The notes under the pieces: generated by a model | What the model saw: only the letters and a program-made list of their open reading frames with translations | What the model was told of the DNA's origin: nothing | The model's database searches: none | In this document: piece by piece, positions 1 through 16,529 of the stretch | Numbering within the stretch: position 1 is the stretch's first letter | How the letters are laid out: each line of letters starts with the position of its first letter | Assembly: GCA_002105175.1 (NCBI GenBank) | Contig: MCGE01000031.1 | Location: 1 to 64,000, forward strand | Length of the DNA stretch: 64,000 bases | Reading direction: 5' to 3' | From: Absidia repens | Lineage: Eukaryota; Mucoromycota; Mucoromycetes; Mucorales; Cunninghamellaceae | Made by a program: the position numbers and the translations under genes

Positions 1-1
1 C

Positions 2-550
2 CTTCGTTATGCTATCATGGCATTGTCTTCACTTTATTACCACCAGCAACCCATTACGCCTACATCTTCATCATCAATCAGCAAATTAGCCAATGGTTAT
101 TACAATAAGGCTTGGACAATAATACAATCACGTGGAACTAATGATCTTGTCTCAGCACAAACCTTGTTACTCTTATACAAATACCATGAAACGATCGGTG
201 AAGCCAAATCATCACTTTTAGAATCAATACAAACCATTTTGGGACAACATCAACAAAATGTTTCTTGTTTTGGTAGTGGTGTTGACAATGGTGATGACAA
301 TGAGGAATGGATATGCCGCATATACTGGATTGTTTACCTTCATCAATATAATGCCACTACTACCACATGGAAAAACCCGCCCATGATCCGTTTACCCTGC
401 TTATTACCCAGTGAACAGCACGATAATGAACAAGAAAAAACCATTTCCCAATTCCTTGATTCCATCCATATTGCATGTGTTTATACTTCTGCCATGCAAA
501 ACCTAGCCCTCGCTGCCGATGATGAATCTTGGTCATCCAATCCCCCTTAA
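2..550 (+). CDS. Probable fungal-specific (zinc-cluster) transcription factor, 3' fragment
   Basis: The frame is open from the first bases of the window, upstream of the first Met at 17, and stops at 548-550, so this is the C-terminal part of a longer gene whose start lies outside. The visible part is about 182 residues, helical and leucine-rich at first (A-I-M-A-L-S-S-L, then a Q-T-L-L-L-L-Y-K-Y stretch around residues 50-60). It continues with an E-E-W-I-C-R-I-Y-W segment and an acidic tail. This Ala/Leu helix and 'QTLLLL' pattern is what I expect of the middle homology region (fungal_trans) of Zn2Cys6 regulators, which act in the nucleus. The Zn2Cys6 finger itself would be upstream and is not visible, so the family call rests on helix pattern only. 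Confidence 0.45.
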   Translation, partial: LRYAIMALSSLYYHQQPITPTSSSSISKLANGYYNKAWTIIQSRGTNDLVSAQTLLLLYKYHETIGEAKSSLLESIQTILGQHQQNVSCFGSGVDNGDDNEEWICRIYWIVYLHQYNATTTTWKNPPMIRLPCLLPSEQHDNEQEKTISQFLDSIHIACVYTSAMQNLALAADDESWSSNPP

Positions 551-1966
551 TTCATCGCTCCATCATATTAATATTGATTCATCCATTATATAACAAATAT
601 ATGCAATGGTACCGTGGTATATATTTTGCTCCATTCATCCTAATAGTAACATAAACAAACATATTCACACACATATTGTACATAAAAAAAAAAAAAAAAG
701 GCTGTCTACATTTTCAATAAATAAAACTTTTATTTCAGAACGATTTTAAAAAACAAACAAACTATAACTAAAACTTTAATAACCAAAGTTATTCTAAAAC
801 TATCCTTGTTGCAGTTGCCAATTATCTTGAATGACCCGGTCTGTTCATAATTTTCATATCAATTTGTCCAGTTGATTGTGGGATTTTGTGCTAACCCATC
901 GTTTCCAGCCACATTTCCTTTTGCTCATTGTTTATGATAAAAAAGGTGTGCAGAGCATGACCATATCATCAAAATGTATTACTAATAATATATATCAATG
1001 ATTGTACAACAACAACCCCCTAAAGAAGTATCAAATCGAAAGCGTTCTGTGAGCTGAATATCAACCAAAAATACTGTCCTTGCACACACCAGCAACCTTT
1101 TTTTTTTTTTTTTTTGGTTTTACCGTAGCGTATAGCGGGCGTCATACATAGCCCATGCATAAGACATGGTGATGGAGCAAGTAAGATTTGTTGCGATCGA
1201 AGTATTGGTTTTCAAGCTACGCAGTAACCTCATCAAAACAAACTTGGTAGATTCCACCTGAGCATGTCACTTGGCGCCAATATCATTCGAACTAGTCGAG
1301 GGTATTCCTCAGGTTGGTGGTTGTACGTTCGTTCATGGTTGATCGTTCGTATAAAGTCGTCATAGCTTTTTATTCATTCTTTACGCATAAAATACAAGTC
1401 CAACGCCCTGACAATTTTACAGATGTCACTTGTTGAAGAAGACATTGCACGTTTTCTACAGAGGACCACTATCAGTCGCCATCTACGTACTTTTTAGGAA
1501 TTCGATTCTTTTGAAGCAAATATAATCGCACAATAAAAAAAAAAAAAGAGGAAAAAATATTATCTGGCGGTTTTTTAGGATTTTTGGAATCCCGCCACAA
1601 CCTATCCGTGCCTGAGAGGTTTTTTGAAAACAAAGGAAGCAGTAAAACTAAAACACTCATGTTTTCATCATCGTCATTATGGTAATATAGACAATAATAG
1701 AAGCATGAGGGAGGAAGGGGGGCGGTAATAATGAACATTCCTCGGTCCGAGAGGTGAAATTGACAAAACGCCCTAAGAGAAATCACATAATGGGCGCCAT
1801 GCAACTAAACGAATAAATTATCCGACGATTTTAAACTATGATGATGGGATCGATCCATCAACAATTCTTCCCATTTTTTTTTTTTCTTCCATATTTTATT
1901 GTTTTATTATTTATCAAAACATTATAGTACTCCACGCTTCCATTTTTCTCTCTTTTCTTTTTTACA
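551..1966. other. Intergenic region; no gene recognised
   Basis: AT-rich spacer with AATAAA-like signals near 717-725 that could end the upstream transcript. Poly-A and poly-T tracts sit at 685-699 and 1098-1115. A 110-codon minus-strand frame at 1472-1804 is low complexity and has no recognisable domain. Two GGCGCC motifs (near 1273 and 1794) lie in the likely promoter of the kinase gene. Confidence 0.6.
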
Positions 1967-6043
<4,077 letters not shown>

Positions 6044-7240
6044 TATGTTATTGAATAAAAGAAATCATTATTTTAATCTCACGTGTCCATATATATATAC
6101 TTTTATATTAAACCGCTTTTATTTATTGTTACATTAATTAGGTGGAATGTATGATCTTTTATAGTTTTTATAATAGGGACAGAATACCAACAACTTTTAG
6201 TGGACCTTCCGATCAATTATCTCAGCATCAAACTTAAGTACGGAAAGAATGTATCCCCTTGGGTCAGGTCAACTGAAGTCAACGCTCCCAACTACGCCGG
6301 TTGTCTCCCTCCCCCCACCTTATACAGCATACTAGTTTAGATCACCTACTTCTACCTATTACACATATCATCCCTCATTCTATATAGTATCAATCCTCCC
6401 TTATATATATATATATATATATATATATTTGCTGTCAATAAAAAACTATATCACATAATTAACTTTTGGATTTGTGCAAATATATATACAAATTACAGGG
6501 TGTTCATGGGCTGGTTTTTAGTAAAGAGGAGTGGTTTTTCAAGTGGACGACGTTGGGGAACTTCGGTGTGCATTTGTATAGCCTACATGTGATAGAAATA
6601 GTGCACACTTTCAAAAAAAAAAAAAAAAAAAAAAAAAAGGTCTACTGGGATAATTACGGTATTATTATTTACTTTTTTAAGAGTAGGGTTCAATGTAATG
6701 GAAATTACACATATCCAACAGTTCACACTCTTTTTTTTTATTAGTATTATATCATATGGAATAAAAATGAACGAACTAGATATGTATAGTCATTCCAGTC
6801 TCACGGCGGCGGCACTGGCAGTATATTTTAGGGTTATTACTGAGTAGAAATAGAGCTGTCATTTGATAGAACGGCTCACATAATCGTTGGGGCTTCGAGT
6901 GAGTTAAAACGCGCTGTGTTTTGAAAGGACAATCACAAAAAAAGATATACTTTATTGAAGCAGAATTGGTAGATACTAAAACTATAGGAGAGGGGCTCAC
7001 TCCAACAAGGAATTCAGTGGAAGGATCTATTGGAGGTATGTACCATGAAGAAATTATATTTTGAGGTTTGAAGAAAATTCAATACTAAGCTAAAGGAACA
7101 GTTGTGATTGGGCACCTATATATTGTAGAAGACATGGGAACTACTAAAGGCTGGTTTTTTATTATTATTATTATTGAAATACAACTATTGTTCAGCACGA
7201 GTCAAGCGGGATTGATACGAGTTAAAAAAAAGAATACGGG

Positions 7241-7640
7241 ATCTACTGCATCACACTTGAGAGAGACTGATGGGACACATTTTTCATTAAAGTATGTGAA
7301 AAGAGACATATTTTATTCATATTCAAATGCAAACTATGGTTAAACTAACACTAAACTAAGCTAATGGAGGCGCCAAAAAGCTAATGAATGGCGGTCCCAA
7401 ATCCTGGATCCAAAATGAAAGGGTTTCCTCATGCATCTTGTAATCCCTGAGCTGAAACCCCTTCTAAGCTAGTCCTGACACTAATCTAAGTCCAACATAA
7501 CACCATAGAAGTTGAATGGTGAATAAAAAATGAAGGAAAAAAAAAACATGAACAAACTGAAAGAGAGCCAAAAAAATAAAAAAAGGTGGAGGGAGAAAAT
7601 AAATATTTCACGTATGCGGGATTTGAAACATTTTTTTTGT
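7241..7640 (+). repeat. Dispersed repeat R1, forward copy
   Basis: Shares with the other R1 copies a GAGAGACTGATGGGACA segment, an AGAGACATATTTTATTC segment, a tract of CTAAACTAAG-type repeats, a core around 7412-7490 (ATCCAAAATGAAAGGGTTTC, then CTTGTAATCCCTGAGCTGAA) and a purine-rich A tract, ending near a GCGGGATTTGAAA motif. Similarity may extend left to about 6930. No coding capacity is apparent. Confidence 0.75.
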
Positions 7641-7859
7641 GAGCTATCTTTTTGTCAATTACAAAAAAGGAACCACTCCAATTTTTTTTTTTTTTTTTTA
7701 CCATACAACATCATCGACTTGGTTGTTCCCTTCCCTTAATAATTTTACATACCATATCGAGAAATTTGGGGTTGTTCAATTATCCCTTCACCATAGAATA
7801 TGTAGTTGGTTCCTCAATGTAGAATAGCGTATGTACTCTCTTTGATTAGACTGGTTTGA

Positions 7860-7945
7860 AGTTGTGTGTATTTTAGTCTGAAGGCGCCATTAGTTGGCTT
7901 TTAGGAGCCTTCATTAGCTTAATTTAGTGTTAGCTTGATCAAGAT
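7860..7945 (-). repeat. Dispersed repeat R1, reverse fragment
   Basis: Short segment matching the ATTAGTTGGCTTTT...GGAGCC...CATTAG...TTAGTGTTAG part of reverse-oriented R1 copies. It is truncated on both sides. Confidence 0.5.
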
Positions 7946-9557
7946 CAGGTAAGTCTTCTTGAGATAAGGTAGAAGGAGGAGAAAAGGCTATCGATGATTG
8001 CGAAGAGACAGGTTCTCGTTTTAGGGTCGTGACGGTAACAGAAGGGAGAATGATAGAAGGGTGAGCAATGGATTCTTTTTCGATTTTCATACGACGAGTG
8101 ACAACCATGTTTGAATAAATTTGAGGTTACGAGAAAAAAGAAAAGAAAAAAAAAGTGCGATCAGTGTGTCATTGTAGTGCACCGGATAGTATTGGATTTA
8201 CTTGCATGAACATTGAGCATTCCTTTTTCTTCCTAAACGTGGCCTCTGTTAAAAAAAAATAAAAAAAATCCGACCAACTTCGAATGCCTAACGTAGTTTT
8301 TTACGTTCTTGCTGAACTGCATAATAACACACTACAAAACTATACATAAACAAAGATAGACACAAAAGAAATTGGTATAATATAAAATCGTATTTTTATT
8401 CACTGAGTTCTGTACTAATATAAAGTGAAGAAGTGGATGTATGATAATAATAAGGAAAGATACAGTAAATGATATGTAATAATAGCATTGAATGGCAAAG
8501 AATCACTGGTGAGCAAGTACAGAAAATGGGATGTCGAATGTAATATGGTTTGATCCAGTTCACACATTGGACTGCTCCAGTTATTATTGTTGTTGTTGTA
8601 GTTGGACCTTGATAAGAATTGGTGTAATCAAGTTTTGTTGTCAACACCTAGTTCTTTCGTTGAGAGGGTACACTAGGTGGTTATTGCATAGTTCGGGAGA
8701 CCTGCTCAGGGTTGCTCAACGAATATAAGGCTATAATCATCAATTTCTTGGTCATGCAGCCGGGAAAAATTTTACAATGGTGGTAACCAAGCCTATAGCA
8801 AAAAGAGTTAACGACAATGTCAATTTCTGTCATAGTAAATATCCAAATTTATATATAAAAAAAAGGGGGTGGAAGGTTTTACATTTCGAATACCAATTTC
8901 GACTTGTTTGCACACGGTGAAATCAAGTTGATAGGTTGTCAGATACAACTGGTAAATGGTGTTTTTATCCATAAGGTATATTATAGTGGCATTAAATAGA
9001 GCACCTTATTGAAACTGCGTACCAAAAATTACTAAACAAGTTGGATACACGGACAAACAATAAAAAGAGGAAGAAAGGGCCAGGTCCAAAGTTCTCCAAA
9101 AGGATTTGTTTTTACTCTATACTTTTAAAATACCGCTGCCAATCATATTAAAGAAAACGATATATTTTGCTTTGTTTCATTGCTCAACCTTTTCGGCTTG
9201 ACTTGATACAGCAAAATATAATTTGGTGCCGATATGTATGTAGTAGGAATTCAAATGCTCGAGTCATAATTTCCATAAAGAAAATCCTCCACTATGACGT
9301 GACATAAAAGTCAGTGATATGTTCGCCAAAAAAAAAAAAGCAGGCCATAATCACTTTAATCGGATTCATCATGAGAAGTCTCCGATCATCTCATAAAAAC
9401 AGACTGTTTCAGAAATATAAACCCTTGAAAAGAAACTTTGATTCGCGGTGTTTTAAATCATTGCATGATTGAAGGCAAAAAAAATTATTTAAGAGATACC
9501 AAGCTCTATCGTTCTTTTTCCTTTCAAATTTTTTCAACAAATTTACATTATATCATT

Positions 9558-10839
9558 ATGGGCGTTTTAGATGTTGTACCCGCTGGTGTAGTCACTGGTA
9601 AAAACCTTACAAAACTCTTTGAATATGGTAAGTTATCTTTCAAAAAGTCATCAGTCCAACAAAGTACAATATTAATTTATTTCTGTAGCTCGTGAACATA
9701 AGTTTGCTATCCCTGCTATCAACTGTACTTCCACCAGGTAAAAACATATTACTCAATATGAAACATGGAAAAAAAAAATTATTAAACCCTTACTTTTTAG
9801 TACTGTCAACGCTGCTTTAGAAGCTGCTCGTGATATCAAGGCTCCCATTATTCTTCAATTTTCAAATGGTGGTGCTGCTTTTGTCGCTGGTAAGGGTATT
9901 TCCAACACCAATCAAGAAGCTTCTGTTCTTGGTGCCATTGCTGGTGCTCAGGTAATAAATAAAAATAATAAATTGTCATAGTAAACAGTGCGCTAACTCC
10001 TCTCCTCCCCTCCCTTCCCCACGAAAAAATGATTCAATTAGTATGTCAGAACTGTCGCCGAGTCTTATGGTATTCCAGTGGTGATCCATTCTGATCATTG
10101 TGCCAAGAAGCTTCTCCCATGGTTCGATGGTATGCTTGCAGCTGATGAAGCTTACTTCAAGGCCAACGGTGAACCTCTTTTCTCTTCTCACATGTTGGAT
10201 CTGTCCGAAGAACCCAAGGAAGAAAATATTGAAATTTGTGTCAAGTACCTCAAACGTATGGCTGCTATCAATTGCTGGTTGGAAATGGAAATCGGTATTA
10301 CAGGTGGTGAAGAAGATGGAGTGAACAACGAAAGTGTCGACAACAATTCGCTTTACACTCAACCTGAAGACATCTGGGATATTTATTCCGCATTCTCCAA
10401 GGTATCTGATCTCTTCTCTATTGCGGCTGCTTTCGGTAATGTCCATGGTGTGTACGCTCCTGGTAATGTGGTGCTTCATCCTGAACTGCTGGCCAAGCAC
10501 CAAGCTTATGTCGCACAAAAACTCGGTACCAGCAATCCCAAACCTGTCTTTTTTGTATTCCATGGTGGCTCTGGATCAACCAAGGAAGAAATTTTTGAAG
10601 GTGTCAAGAATGGTGTGGTCAAGATGAACGTAGATACTGACACACAGTATGCTTACTGGGAAGGATTGAAGAACTATTATAAGAAGAATGAGGCTCATTT
10701 ACAAACCCAGGTAGGCGCAGATGGCAAACCGAATAAGAAGTATTATGATCCTCGAAGCTTTATCCGTGCCGCTGAATTGCAAATGAAAGCCCGTGTGCAA
10801 GAAGCCTGTACCGATTTAAACAACGTCAACCAATTGTGA
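9558..10839 (+). CDS. FBA1: Fructose-bisphosphate aldolase, class II
   Basis: Cytosolic glycolytic/gluconeogenic enzyme cleaving fructose 1,6-bisphosphate to DHAP and glyceraldehyde 3-phosphate, zinc-dependent. Coding exons 9558-9627, 9689-9737, 9801-9951 and 10042-10839 give 355 aa, the usual length for fungal class II enzymes. Visible signatures: VVIHSDHCAK with Asp108 and the Zn-ligand His109, a GGEEDGV loop, GNVHGVY with a second metal-ligand His, FVFHGGSGS with the third, and NVDTDTQ for phosphate binding. Three short introns are packed into the first 480 bp and the rest is one exon. The start MGVLDVVPAGVVTG matches the family N-terminus. A TATA-like element lies about 140 bp upstream and AATAAA occurs at about 10969. 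Codons look highly biased, as expected for an abundant protein. This is a confident call. Confidence 0.97.
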
Positions 10840-11172
10840 ACCTGGTCCCTTTTCCCTACCCTCCCCCTTTTTATTTATCCATTATCATCATTACCATCAT
10901 TTAGCATTGTAGATACTACTTTTATCCCATCATCCCTACTTCACCTACCCCCTTTTTTTATTTTATCAAATAAAAGTTTCAAATTGGTTCATATCTAATG
11001 GAAATGTTGTTACCAGCTAAAAAATACTTCTTGCATAAAAAGTTGCTACACTGTCTGAGTTAGAATGATTATTTTGTTGCACAGATCTCTTTTTTTTTAA
11101 AAAAAAAAAACCTTCACTATTTTTTCTTTCTTCTTTTTTTCCCCTTTTTGTGGTCATTAGTCTCTTCTTGGA
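10840..11172. other. Aldolase 3' UTR and short intergenic spacer
   Basis: Pyrimidine-rich 3' UTR with an AATAAA signal near 10969, then a T8/A12 block near 11091-11110 and a pyrimidine-rich leader just before the lipase start codon. Nothing else is seen. Confidence 0.6.
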
Positions 11173-14100
11173 ATGCCGTCCATTCTCTCAACAGTAACTC
11201 ATCAACCGTCTCATTTTGCTTCAGCTGACAATGTATTTAGCGATCGACAATTACCGCGACATCACCATCCTTCTACTTCTGGGCATCAGGATAATGTACT
11301 CTCCATTCAACGACGGTTTTCGTTACCTGACTTGACCAAACACAGAGAAGAACAGGCACGGGAAAAGAACTCTTTACCAATGGGAAAATTACAGGTATGA
11401 AAAATCAGTCTATTAATAGTGAAGAGGTTACTAATCTCCTTGATATAGATTGACTTGCTGAACGTACGTTCTGATGTTGATGTCAAAAATCCTCAAATCC
11501 GAATTCGACTTGGCTCCCGTACTTATTGCTCGTCAAGGTCAAAAGACGTTGATGGAAACTGGAACGAAGGCTTTGTCTTTACAATCTCCTACCACAACCA
11601 GCTCTTTGATACCATTGAAGTAGGTTTGCCCCCTCCCCTCTCCTCTTAGAGAAAAAGTTGAAACACATGACGGGAACAACAAACATACTAACCGTTTCAC
11701 CTTTTTTTTTGAAAAAAAAAAAAAAAAAAAAAACAATCTATATATGTAGTTTGACTTATATGATCGACGTAATGGATGGCGGTCTAAAACGAAGCATATT
11801 GGGAAGGCAAAACTTAAGATATCCGAATTGAAGAACCGTCATGATGTCTATCTAACGTAAGTAGAACATTAGTATTATTATTGTTTTTTAATACTAGTCC
11901 TTTTCGTATAGATTTTTGCCGATGTATGAATACCACACCCGGCGTTATTTACCAGCACATATCCCATTACCTCACAATTTCCTCAGATCACACATACCAA
12001 GTTTATCGAGTCTACCCAGTCTACCGAAGTTCAACTCAACCAATCGGGATTTGGACCCCCCTCAACGGTATCAGCAACACCCAAGTCATAGTAAGAATTC
12101 AATGACACCTTATATTGGATCTATTCAAATTCGAGTGCGTTACACCTTTCAACGACCACCGGACACATGTGACTCTCCCATTCCCGTTTACCTTCCTTTC
12201 AACATAACGAATGAAATGAACTCCTCCAGTATCAACCCCCTCCATCTTATTGGCGCTCATCATAGTCAAAATTCACTGGTAGCAGCATCAAGTCGACATA
12301 GTAGTTGTCAACCAAGTGGAAGAACCTCCAGCATTCACCTCTCTACAAATAGTGAAACTGATAGTCTCAACAGCAGCTTCAGCAGTTCCAGCAGTGTGGA
12401 TTCTGTTGTACTCTCACCTCAAACAGTCATTCACCAGAAGTACGACAAAAACGACGATCGCCACGAATTCCATGATGCAATCGAACCCGATATCATTCAT
12501 GTAACACACATCCATCATGTTCAGCGGCAATTAGAAAAACAACACCCGCACCTCCACGTTGACGATGATAAAAATGATGTACAACGGAACGGGTCCATGC
12601 GCACTATCTCATCAGTACCGACTGCCTCTCATAGGACTCGATCAATGATGTCATCAACGTCACCATCAACATCAACACCACCATCGCCACCAGCCCCCAT
12701 CACCTCTGATCATTTCGGCTTCTCACAGTGTGACGGGGATCATCGCAAAAACAAACTGCTTCTGACACGTGTAACTCGAAAAGATATCAGTACAACCACC
12801 ATCGCCACCGCCACTACCGATAACATGAAGACACGATCGACACTTTGGAATGATAAAGACAGTGCTATTACCGATACTTCCAGCATCCGCAGCCACAACT
12901 TTGGGGACAAGAATTTTGCTTTTCGATGGATCAATGAATCCTTTGAAGAAGTCGCATTATCACATCCGAATTTGGATAGGATGATTGGCATGGTGGTTAG
13001 CCCTCAAACAAGAACTTTGGTCCGAGCTGTGGTAAAAATGATGAATGCTTTTGTAAGTCTGACTATATACACATATATATATATTATCCATTCTTATTTG
13101 GGTAGGGGGGATGGCAGAGGAAGATCGGTTGAAGAAAGGAACTAACATAGTGGTGTTATTTTTTTTTTCTTTTGATCATAGGGACAAGGGTTCAAGGTGA
13201 CAACCATACAACTGTTTTATTCCCTTTCCATGCTGCAGAAATTTTATACCGATATACCAAGGTAAATATAAAAAAAAAAACAAGTATAAAAAAATCCATG
13301 TCGACAATTGGTGAAAATACTTAGCTAGATCATCTTTCTTGATTAGGTCCCCACCTGCCGGAAAAGTGACAGATCTTCAGTTTTTGGATGAAGCACGCTA
13401 TTATCTGGGCCACGCTATTATCGCCTATGTAAGAAATATATACATATAGAAATACAAGAACGATACAAACGTAGCTATAGGCTTGAATAAAGACTGACTT
13501 GGTGCGCCACTTTTTTTTTTTTTTTTTTTGTCCTAATTACTATATTTATGTGTAGGGATGGCGCGGTATATCTTATCTTGGAGATTATGCAAACTTCTTG
13601 AAAGGTAAGGGAAAAGAAATTGTACCTATGATTGTCTCACATTGAAACTTTTAATTTTTTTTTTTAGACGTGATGAAAACAAAATCTAACAAATTGGCGA
13701 TTGTGCGATTCCTTAAGATACCTCAAGAGGACCTGCTGGGTTATGAATATGGACTTCGGAAAGGGGCGGTGTTTCAACCAAGCTACTTTATCTCTATAGA
13801 CCGTGGACACGAAGCGGTGGTACTTGGCATTCGTGGCACATGGGTAATTCAGAAGAAATGAAAAATGCCATAAAAGAAATCAGAAGCACTATTTTTATTT
13901 GCTTTATTTATTTTATTTTTATTTTTATTTTGTCATGATATAATAGAGCTTATACGATGTGATCACGGATTTGGTATGTGACTATAAACCGTGGAAAGGC
14001 GGATTGGTCCATTGTGGCGTATTGGCATCAGCACAGTGGCTCTTTACTCGCATTGTCCCTCAAATCTTCCATCACATTCATGAACACAGCAAGCAAAGAA

Positions 14101-14885
14101 CTGTACCGTACGACATCAAATCGTTCATAATTACTGGGCATTCTCTTGGCGCGGGAACGGCATCGATTTTAACCATGATGATAGTGGACCACTTGGACGA
14201 ACTTCGACAACTTTCCAACAACCCGAACTTCAAGGTGCACTGCTATGGTTACGCACCGGTGGCTAGTGTTTCGCTGGATTTATCTGAACAGTATAAGGAC
14301 CATATTGATAGCTTTGTATGTCAAGATGACCTGGTGGCTCGCCTGTCCTATGGAACTGCCTCTTGTGCCAAGGAACTTGTGATGGATGCTCTTATTGCAG
14401 CAGATGGACTGGGTGGCATTAGCAAGGTGAACAAAGATGAAACAACACGGCAAGCCTGTTTTGAAATTATCCAAAATCGTCGGCAAGAAATTTTCCAGAA
14501 AAGTGAACCAAGGTATCCATTGCTCTACGTTCCTGGCAAGGTGTTTCAATTTCGTCGACGATCAGCAAATAATGGTGGGAAGACCAACTTCAAACCCCGC
14601 CATTACAGCAAACGACATTCAGCATCCACCAGTCAATCTGAACCGATCCTCCCGAATGGCAATGAAGACGTCGCTTTTACTTTACACCCATGCTCTGCGC
14701 TCTTATCGGAGGAAGTGCTGATATCGAAAACCTGCCTCGAGGACCATATGCTTGTGACTTACCTCAAGGCGTTTCAAACGGCAAGACAGGATTGTATGCG
14801 GGCCAATGGGATGAGGACCAAGAACAATAATCAACACGTGCAGCCTCTGATGGTAGATTCTTCTATATCAAACATTCGTGTGTAA
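11173..14885 (+). CDS. C2-domain class 3 lipase, diacylglycerol-lipase-like
   Basis: Coding exons 11173-11394, 11449-11619, 11750-11856, 11912-13052, 13182-13261, 13347-13428, 13556-13604, 13668-13843 and 13947-14885; 988 aa. Residues about 70-175 form a C2-like beta domain (KLQIDLLNVRSDVDVKNP, then FDLYDRRNGWRSKTKHIGKA), expected to bind membranes or Ca2+. About 300 residues of S/T/H-rich disordered sequence follow. From about 500 on is a lipase_3 domain: GIRGTWSLYDVITDL, the nucleophile elbow GHSLGAG (Ser about 742), a likely catalytic Asp in VCQDDLVARLS, and a plausible His in LEDHMLVTYLKAF. This matches sn1-specific diacylglycerol lipases, which release fatty acid and monoacylglycerol at membranes. 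I see no clear transmembrane helices, unlike animal DAGL-alpha, so it is probably peripheral. Substrate is inferred. Confidence 0.88.
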
Positions 14886-15645
14886 GACTCTGAAGGGAAA
14901 AGTAGTTTTATAGTTTAGTATTCCCTCTACGTTTATTTATTCTCCACTTTAGCATTATTACACTTTTGTTTATATTTACCGTTATTATATTCATTGTTAT
15001 TGTTGTTGTTGTTGCTGTTTTTCTTGAATAATAATAATAAAAAAAAAAAGACGTATACCTAGATGACTTTGGATTGATTTTATTTATTTGTGGTAGGAAG
15101 CTAATTCGAAGGTTAGGGGGGAGGGGAAAGCGACTATACGTTACATATAGATGGAAATCATTGGTTTAGAAAATTTCAGGTAACATGCTTTCAGAAGCGC
15201 GTGGAACTGATCCATCACTTGGACAAGGAAAAGTGTGCAGCAGGGAAGGTAGGCGGGGTTTGAATAGGGAAAAGAAATCAAGGAAACGGCAAGAAAGTCA
15301 TGGGAGTTTTTGTTGTTTTTTTTTTACATATGATACAAAGGCCCTGTATAGTAAGTGAAACACTGGATAGGTGTTTATGAATCGGTGACAATGATAAAAA
15401 AAAATGATAAAAAACATGAACTTTATTTAGTATCAAAGAGATGATGAAAACACGAGACGGTGAATGGTATAATCTATATTTATATATATATATATCACAT
15501 ATGTATTTATAAAAGAGTCAAATAATGATAGTAATGTGATGATGCAATGATGTAAAAGGGCTTTGGAATAATTATAGTAATAGAAGAAGAGGGCGCATAT
15601 ATACAAGGAAATGGAGGGAAAGAGAGGGGAATCATCATAAGGTAG
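14886..15645. other. Convergent intergenic region
   Basis: Holds an AATAAA-type signal near 15030 for the lipase and, on the minus strand, an AATAAA (reverse complement near 15422-15428) suitable for the small gene at 15646. Otherwise AT-rich with a TA microsatellite (about 15479-15494). Confidence 0.5.
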
Positions 15646-15807
15646 TTACCGGCCACGAACAGAGGGACAATAGTCTTCATGAGAAAATTGTGATATGTCC
15701 ACACCACAAGAAGGACAGAAGTTGGATTGACGTGCTTGACAAACCATAGAATGATGGTGAAGATGGTAGTGAGGTTTCTTAGCGGCGATTTTGGTAATGT
15801 TGGTCAT
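15646..15807 (-). CDS. Small Cys/His-containing protein, unknown function
   Basis: A 53-residue frame, MTNITKIAAKKPHYHLHHHS onward, with four cysteines arranged as C-x8-C-P-x-C-x12-C (CPSCGVDI in the middle), a basic N-terminus and a His-rich patch. I do not recognise the family; the spacing could support a small zinc-binding fold. The gene context supports reality: a TATA-like element sits about 90 bp upstream of the ATG, the leader is pyrimidine/A-rich as in expressed fungal genes, and a polyadenylation signal lies about 220 bp downstream. The frame is open further upstream to a Met at 15948, but that extension is low complexity and contains the TATA element, so I chose the ATG at 15807. 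Confidence 0.5.
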   Translation of the reverse strand: MTNITKIAAKKPHYHLHHHSMVCQARQSNFCPSCGVDISQFSHEDYCPSVRGR

Positions 15808-15894
15808 TATTATTATTACTGTTTTTGAAGCAATTGAGATTTGTGAATAAAAGGAAAAAAGAAAAAATAAAAAACTGGCTGGGAAGAAGTGGGT

Positions 15895-15901
15895 ATTTAT
15901 A
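15895..15901 (-). promoter_or_regulatory. TATA-like element of the small Cys protein gene
   Basis: TATAAAT on the minus strand, about 90 bp upstream of the ATG at 15807 and followed by a pyrimidine-rich stretch. A CACGTG E-box-like palindrome lies about 45 bp further upstream, near 15940-15945. Confidence 0.45.
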
Positions 15902-16529
15902 TGGATTACTTTGAAATATATAAAAAAAGTTTCATTGACCACGTGCAAGTGGTGCCCATTGGTTTAAATGGCAATGGAGTAAGGGTCCATTGGAAAAAAA
16001 TGAATAAAAAATCCCCTCATTTGATAACATGCTGAGCCGTCGTTCGTTGCGCTGAGTTTCGGTCAGGGAAATTACCGGTCAAGCCACAACGCCGCTCATT
16101 TTTATTATTTTTCCTTCTCCACATCTTGGCTGCGCCGGTTCTGGCACCAACTTTAAATGAGCGGTGCTTCAACTTGTCCTTCAAAATTTAACTGTCTCGT
16201 CAACCTTTTTCTGTCGCTCATGGTATGTACTAATTTTAATATCGGGTAAACCGTCAATTACTTACTGACACCGCCATTGCACCATCAGATTGACGGCCAA
16301 GGACGATGGTGTGATCACCACCTAATAGAAAAAAAAAAAGATGCTAGGCAGTGTGTCCAGGCATTTTCTGTGAGTCGCAATTACCAATAACCTCATGCTC
16401 TGGAATTGACATATAACAGTCTCTATTTCAGTTGAATATATCCATGTCACCAAACAAGGCAGGCGCAGTCAAAAAAAAAAAAAAAAAACGAGTAATGCGA
16501 TTACCGATGTGGGCCGTATCAATTTAAAT

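Larger units (their letters stand above)
6044..9557. other. Intergenic region with dispersed repeats; no gene recognised
   Basis: Contains AATAAA signals near 6054 and 6437, a TA microsatellite (6402-6427), a long A-run (6614-6638), one R1 repeat copy (7241-7640) and a reverse R1 fragment (7860-7945). Short frames here (for example minus 7914-8108 and minus 8396-8647) show no domain. A TATA-like AAATATAAACCC at about 9413-9424 and a pyrimidine-rich leader precede the aldolase start. Confidence 0.55.

Noticed and set aside
16215..16395. Possible ATG-only exon (ATG|GTATGT) spliced to a short frame starting IDGQGRWCDHHL
   Set aside because: Splice signals are plausible and mirror the NDUFA1-like gene, but the 35-residue product matches no family I recognise and contains a lysine run from an A-tract.
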